Assembly (NCBI GenBank): GCA_021810175.1
Contig: JAJZJJ010000009.1
Coordinates: forward strand, 1-17,378
Length of the DNA: 17,378 nucleotides
Direction: 5' to 3'
Source of the DNA: Acidobacteriota bacterium
GTDB lineage: Bacteria; Acidobacteriota; Terriglobia; Terriglobales; Acidobacteriaceae
In this document: positions 15,117 through 17,378 of the stretch, piece after piece
How positions within the stretch are numbered: the first letter of the stretch is position 1
Layout of the letters: every line of letters starts with the position of its first letter
Made by a program: the position numbers and the translations under genes
The notes under the pieces: model-generated
Database searches by the model: none
What the model was told of the DNA's origin: nothing
What the model saw: the letters and a program-made list of their open reading frames with translations, nothing else

Positions 15117-16808
15117 TCACGCATCGCGCTGTTCTTTCTCGCCGGAGACCGCCACTGCGCCGATCAGCTTTCCCGACGCAGGATCGACGACCGGAAGCGC
15201 CGCTGCTTCCCGAGCCACCATTTCCGCAACCTCGCGCTCCGTCGCGTGGGCGGAAACGGCGGCGACGTAACGCGCCAGGTCCGCGGCGGTCGTGAGCGAA
15301 CGCGGAATTCCCGACTGCTGCCGGTTCAAGTCGTCCGCTCGAATTTCGCCGGCAAGCTTGCCTTCGTTGTCGACGACAAACATGGGGCCGTGCTGGAACA
15401 GCATTCTCCGCAGCACTGTTGCGTAGGGCGCGACCGAACTGGACACAGAAAATGCCTCCGTGGAGAAGCGATCGAATGGCGTTCCGCTCAGGATCCTCTT
15501 TTCCGCGGCCTTCATACCGGAAACCACCGGAGCGGAATAGACCGAACGGTTGTCCAGCGACCGCGCCACCAGCGAAGCGCCCACAATCGCCAGCAGCATC
15601 GGCACCATCAGCGGCGTCGCATGATGGGTCAGCTCGAGCACAAAGGCGACCGCGGAAATCGGCCCCTGCGTCGCCGCTGCCAGCACCGCCGCCGATCCCA
15701 CGATGGCGAAGACTCCCATTTGCGGCGCGGGCAGCACCAGAGCCCACAGGTGCCCGAGCACGGCGCCCATCAGCGCCCCGACAGTGAGCGTGGGAGTAAA
15801 CAGCCCGCCCGGCGATCCCGTGCTGAGACATGCCGGCGCCGCGATCATCTTGAGCGCCAGCAGCGGCAGCAGCAGATTCAGCGCGTACTGGTTGAGATAC
15901 GCCCGCTGCACGACGCCCTTGCCATTGCCCAGCACGTCGGGATATTGGACGGCGACGACGCCCAGGGCCGTGAACACCAGAATGGTGACGGCCACGGTCT
16001 TCCAGCCGCGCGGAACCGCCGCGTCGGCCCAGACGATCGCACGCACCCACAAAAACGCTCCAAGCCCCAGCACCGGACCCGCCAGACAGGCCCACAGCGC
16101 ATCGGTCAGATGAAGGGAATACGCCGGAACCGAGTAAGTTGGCCGGGCCGGCAGCAAAACGAAGGAGACACCGGTCGCAATGAATGAAGCCGCCAGCGCC
16201 GGCAGGATCAGCGGCAGAGAAAGCGTTCCCAGCAGTACCTCGACAGCGAAGATCGCACCGCCGAACGGCACGTTGTACGCCGCCGCCATCCCTGCTCCGG
16301 CGGCGCAGGCCACCAGCAGCCGCTGCTGCCCCGGCGGAAGCTGGAACCACTGCGCCAGCCTGCTGGCAATCGCCGCCCCGGTTTGCTTCAGCGCACCTTC
16401 CCGGCCAAGCGAAACGCCCATTCCAACGGTGATGATCGAAAGGACCGCCTTGACCAGCGACGACCAAAACGGCAGCTTCCCGGCGCGAAACCAGATGGTC
16501 TCCGATAACTCCGCCCCACTGCCTCCGGTCATCGCCTTCAGCATGCGACGGACCACCACGCTGATCACGCCGGCAAGGAACAACACGATGATCCGGCGCT
16601 CGTCCGATGCCTTCGGCGTGTTGTCGAGGAATGTCCCCGAATGATATCCGAAGGCAATCTGCTGGGTGGCGTGCAGCAACTTCATCAGCGCCCCGCCGGC
16701 AAGACCCGCGCCGATGCCGCTGAGCACGACCAGAAACCAGAACTTGAGAGGAAAGAGGAATCCGTCTTCGCTCGAACGAACGTTTGGCTGCGGGGATCTC
16801 TGCGTCAT
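15117..16808 (-). CDS. CLC-family chloride channel/transporter with two CBS domains
   Basis: This 563-aa membrane protein has the three anion-selectivity motifs in order: GSGAE (Ser97), GREGA (gating Glu137) and GLFTP (Phe337), with Tyr424 at the place of the central pore tyrosine. About ten or more hydrophobic segments fill residues 20-420. Two CBS domains (about 450-500 and 505-560) form a cytosolic regulatory tail that in relatives binds adenine nucleotides. In NVPFGGAIFAVEVL, Glu190 is followed by Val191, where proton-coupled CLC antiporters such as E. coli ClC-ec1 have the proton glutamate (Glu203); channels have Val. This suggests passive chloride conduction, by inference. ATG 16808 is the first Met before the conserved region, but no clear ribosome-binding site precedes it. 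The frame stays open upstream with non-protein-like sequence. It is divergent from the BlaI gene. Confidence 0.95.
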   Translation of the reverse strand: MTQRSPQPNVRSSEDGFLFPLKFWFLVVLSGIGAGLAGGALMKLLHATQQIAFGYHSGTFLDNTPKASDERRIIVLFLAGVISVVVRRMLKAMTGGSGAELSETIWFRAGKLPFWSSLVKAVLSIITVGMGVSLGREGALKQTGAAIASRLAQWFQLPPGQQRLLVACAAGAGMAAAYNVPFGGAIFAVEVLLGTLSLPLILPALAASFIATGVSFVLLPARPTYSVPAYSLHLTDALWACLAGPVLGLGAFLWVRAIVWADAAVPRGWKTVAVTILVFTALGVVAVQYPDVLGNGKGVVQRAYLNQYALNLLLPLLALKMIAAPACLSTGSPGGLFTPTLTVGALMGAVLGHLWALVLPAPQMGVFAIVGSAAVLAAATQGPISAVAFVLELTHHATPLMVPMLLAIVGASLVARSLDNRSVYSAPVVSGMKAAEKRILSGTPFDRFSTEAFSVSSSVAPYATVLRRMLFQHGPMFVVDNEGKLAGEIRADDLNRQQSGIPRSLTTAADLARYVAAVSAHATEREVAEMVAREAAALPVVDPASGKLIGAVAVSGEKEQRDA

Positions 16809-16840
16809 GAATGGCGCCGGCCCTGGACCGGACTCAAGCC

Positions 16841-16924
16841 ATTGGATGCCAATGCGGAGGCCGCCTTCTCCGCTGGATGTCAGTAGGCTTCCGGAACCCC
16901 GGGATCGTCCCGAAGCCGGAAGCC
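16841..16924 (-). promoter_or_regulatory. Three adjacent hairpins in the CLC leader
   Basis: Upstream of the CLC start lie ATTGG-ATG-CCAAT (16841-16853), GCGGAG/CTCCGC (16854-16859/16868-16873), and a nested hairpin with a 9-bp outer stem GGCTTCCGG/CCGGAAGCC (16886-16894/16916-16924) and a 5-bp inner stem CGGGA/TCCCG (16900-16904/16908-16912). The pairings are exact. Whether they act in RNA is unknown. Confidence 0.45.
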
Positions 16925-17000
16925 ATTCCCTCAGCGGGAGAACAATTCTTCGGAATCCACCTCTGCGGAGCAGCAGCCCTGGACGAAAACCAGACCCATG

Positions 17001-17016
17001 AACTAAATTATTAGTT
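17001..17016. promoter_or_regulatory. Candidate BlaI/MecI operator
   Basis: AACTAAATTATTAGTT has perfect 6-bp arms AACTAA/TTAGTT around a 4-nt centre, 45 bp before the BlaI start. BlaI-family operators are similar AT-rich dyads with TA..CTA/TAG..TA arms. It is a sharp AT-rich island in GC-rich DNA and probably overlaps the promoter. Confidence 0.65.
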
Positions 17017-17060
17017 ACTTCTGGAGGACCCGCGCGTCCAATACCAGCAGGAGGCGAAGA

Positions 17061-17378
17061 ATGCCGCGAAAGGCTTCGGAAATCCTGACAGAAGCTGAAC
17101 TGCGCATCATGCGGATCCTGTGGCAAAAGGGTCCGGCGACGGTGCAGCAGATTCTGGACGCCCTGTCGGAAGAGCCGCCTCTGGCTTACAACTCCGTGCT
17201 GACCACGATCCGCATCCTGGAGCGCAAAGGCTACGTGGAGCATTCAGTCGATGGCCGCGCGCACGTGTATCGGCCGCTGGTTGAGCAGGCTGAGGCTGGC
17301 CGTTCCGAGATTCGTCACCTGGTGGGCCGATTCTTCCGCAACTCGCACGAGGACTTGGTCCTGAACATCCTGGAAGAC
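17061..17378 (+). CDS. BlaI/MecI/CopY-family transcriptional repressor, N-terminal part
   Basis: 106 codons are present before the right edge cuts the gene; the family is usually 120-150 aa, so most of it is seen. The winged-helix domain is clear: LTEAELRIMRILWQKGPATV (residues 9-28), QQILDAL, then the recognition segment YNSVLTTIRILERKGYVEH and the wing DGRAHVYRPLV. The C-terminal helix that forms the dimer and carries the protease-sensitive site begins near residue 80. These repressors are inactivated by cleavage after an M56/BlaR1-type membrane sensor is triggered; that partner would be expected just beyond the window. AGGAGG (17049-17054) lies 6 nt before the ATG. It is probably autoregulated through the dyad at 17001-17016. 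Confidence 0.95.
   Translation, partial: MPRKASEILTEAELRIMRILWQKGPATVQQILDALSEEPPLAYNSVLTTIRILERKGYVEHSVDGRAHVYRPLVEQAEAGRSEIRHLVGRFFRNSHEDLVLNILED

Noticed and set aside
16809..17243. 145-residue N-terminal extension of the CLC protein
   Set aside because: The frame is open, but it runs antisense through the BlaI gene and its operator and has no membrane or CLC-like sequence.

Overview
The window is high-GC bacterial chromosome with dense housekeeping and accessory genes, consensus-like sigma-70 promoters and clear Shine-Dalgarno sites. The gene mix points to Acidobacteriota (Terriglobia-like): a ComF/HNH pair, a large class II ribonucleotide reductase, a secreted GH65 enzyme, a CLC protein divergent from a BlaI repressor, and intergenic repeats with C-run/G-run and GGGGTACCCC palindromes. 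The taxonomic call is inference from gene content and recalled repeat style, not from a marker gene.

Layout. 1-494 (-): N-terminal part of a secreted type-B carboxylesterase, running off the left edge. 666-2378 (+): a promoter with a strong leader hairpin, then a ComF-family phosphoribosyltransferase and an HNH endonuclease 19 bp apart, probably one transcript. 2484-5147 (+): an exported two-module M16 metalloprotease with a TTG start. 5226-5399 (+): a possible 57-aa basic protein. 5633-9189 (+): an NrdR-type operator and promoter, a roughly 240-nt leader rich in complementary segments, and the adenosylcobalamin-dependent ribonucleotide reductase NrdJ, closed by a textbook terminator. 9360-12137 (+): a secreted GH65 (acid trehalase-like) enzyme with a C-terminal discoidin-like domain, followed directly by six tandem 13-bp repeats. 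12347-14089: a saccharopine-dehydrogenase-like oxidoreductase (-) divergent from a TetR regulator (+), with two near-identical operators between them. 14090-15116: 1 kb of gene-free DNA with a bidirectional terminator, hairpins and a duplicated 105-bp element. 15117-16808 (-): a CLC protein with two CBS domains and a channel-type residue at the proton-glutamate position. 17061-17378 (+): a BlaI/MecI repressor, cut by the right edge, with a palindromic operator upstream.

How the parts relate. I see no single pathway across the window; it is a series of independent units. Three have visible regulatory logic: nrdJ under a probable NrdR box plus a structured leader; the TetR/oxidoreductase pair under shared operators; and BlaI with its own operator beside the CLC gene. 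I found no CRISPR array, phage, insertion sequence, tRNA or rRNA. The best candidates for something undescribed are the nrdJ leader RNA and the intergenic repeat family at 14.4-15.0 kb.
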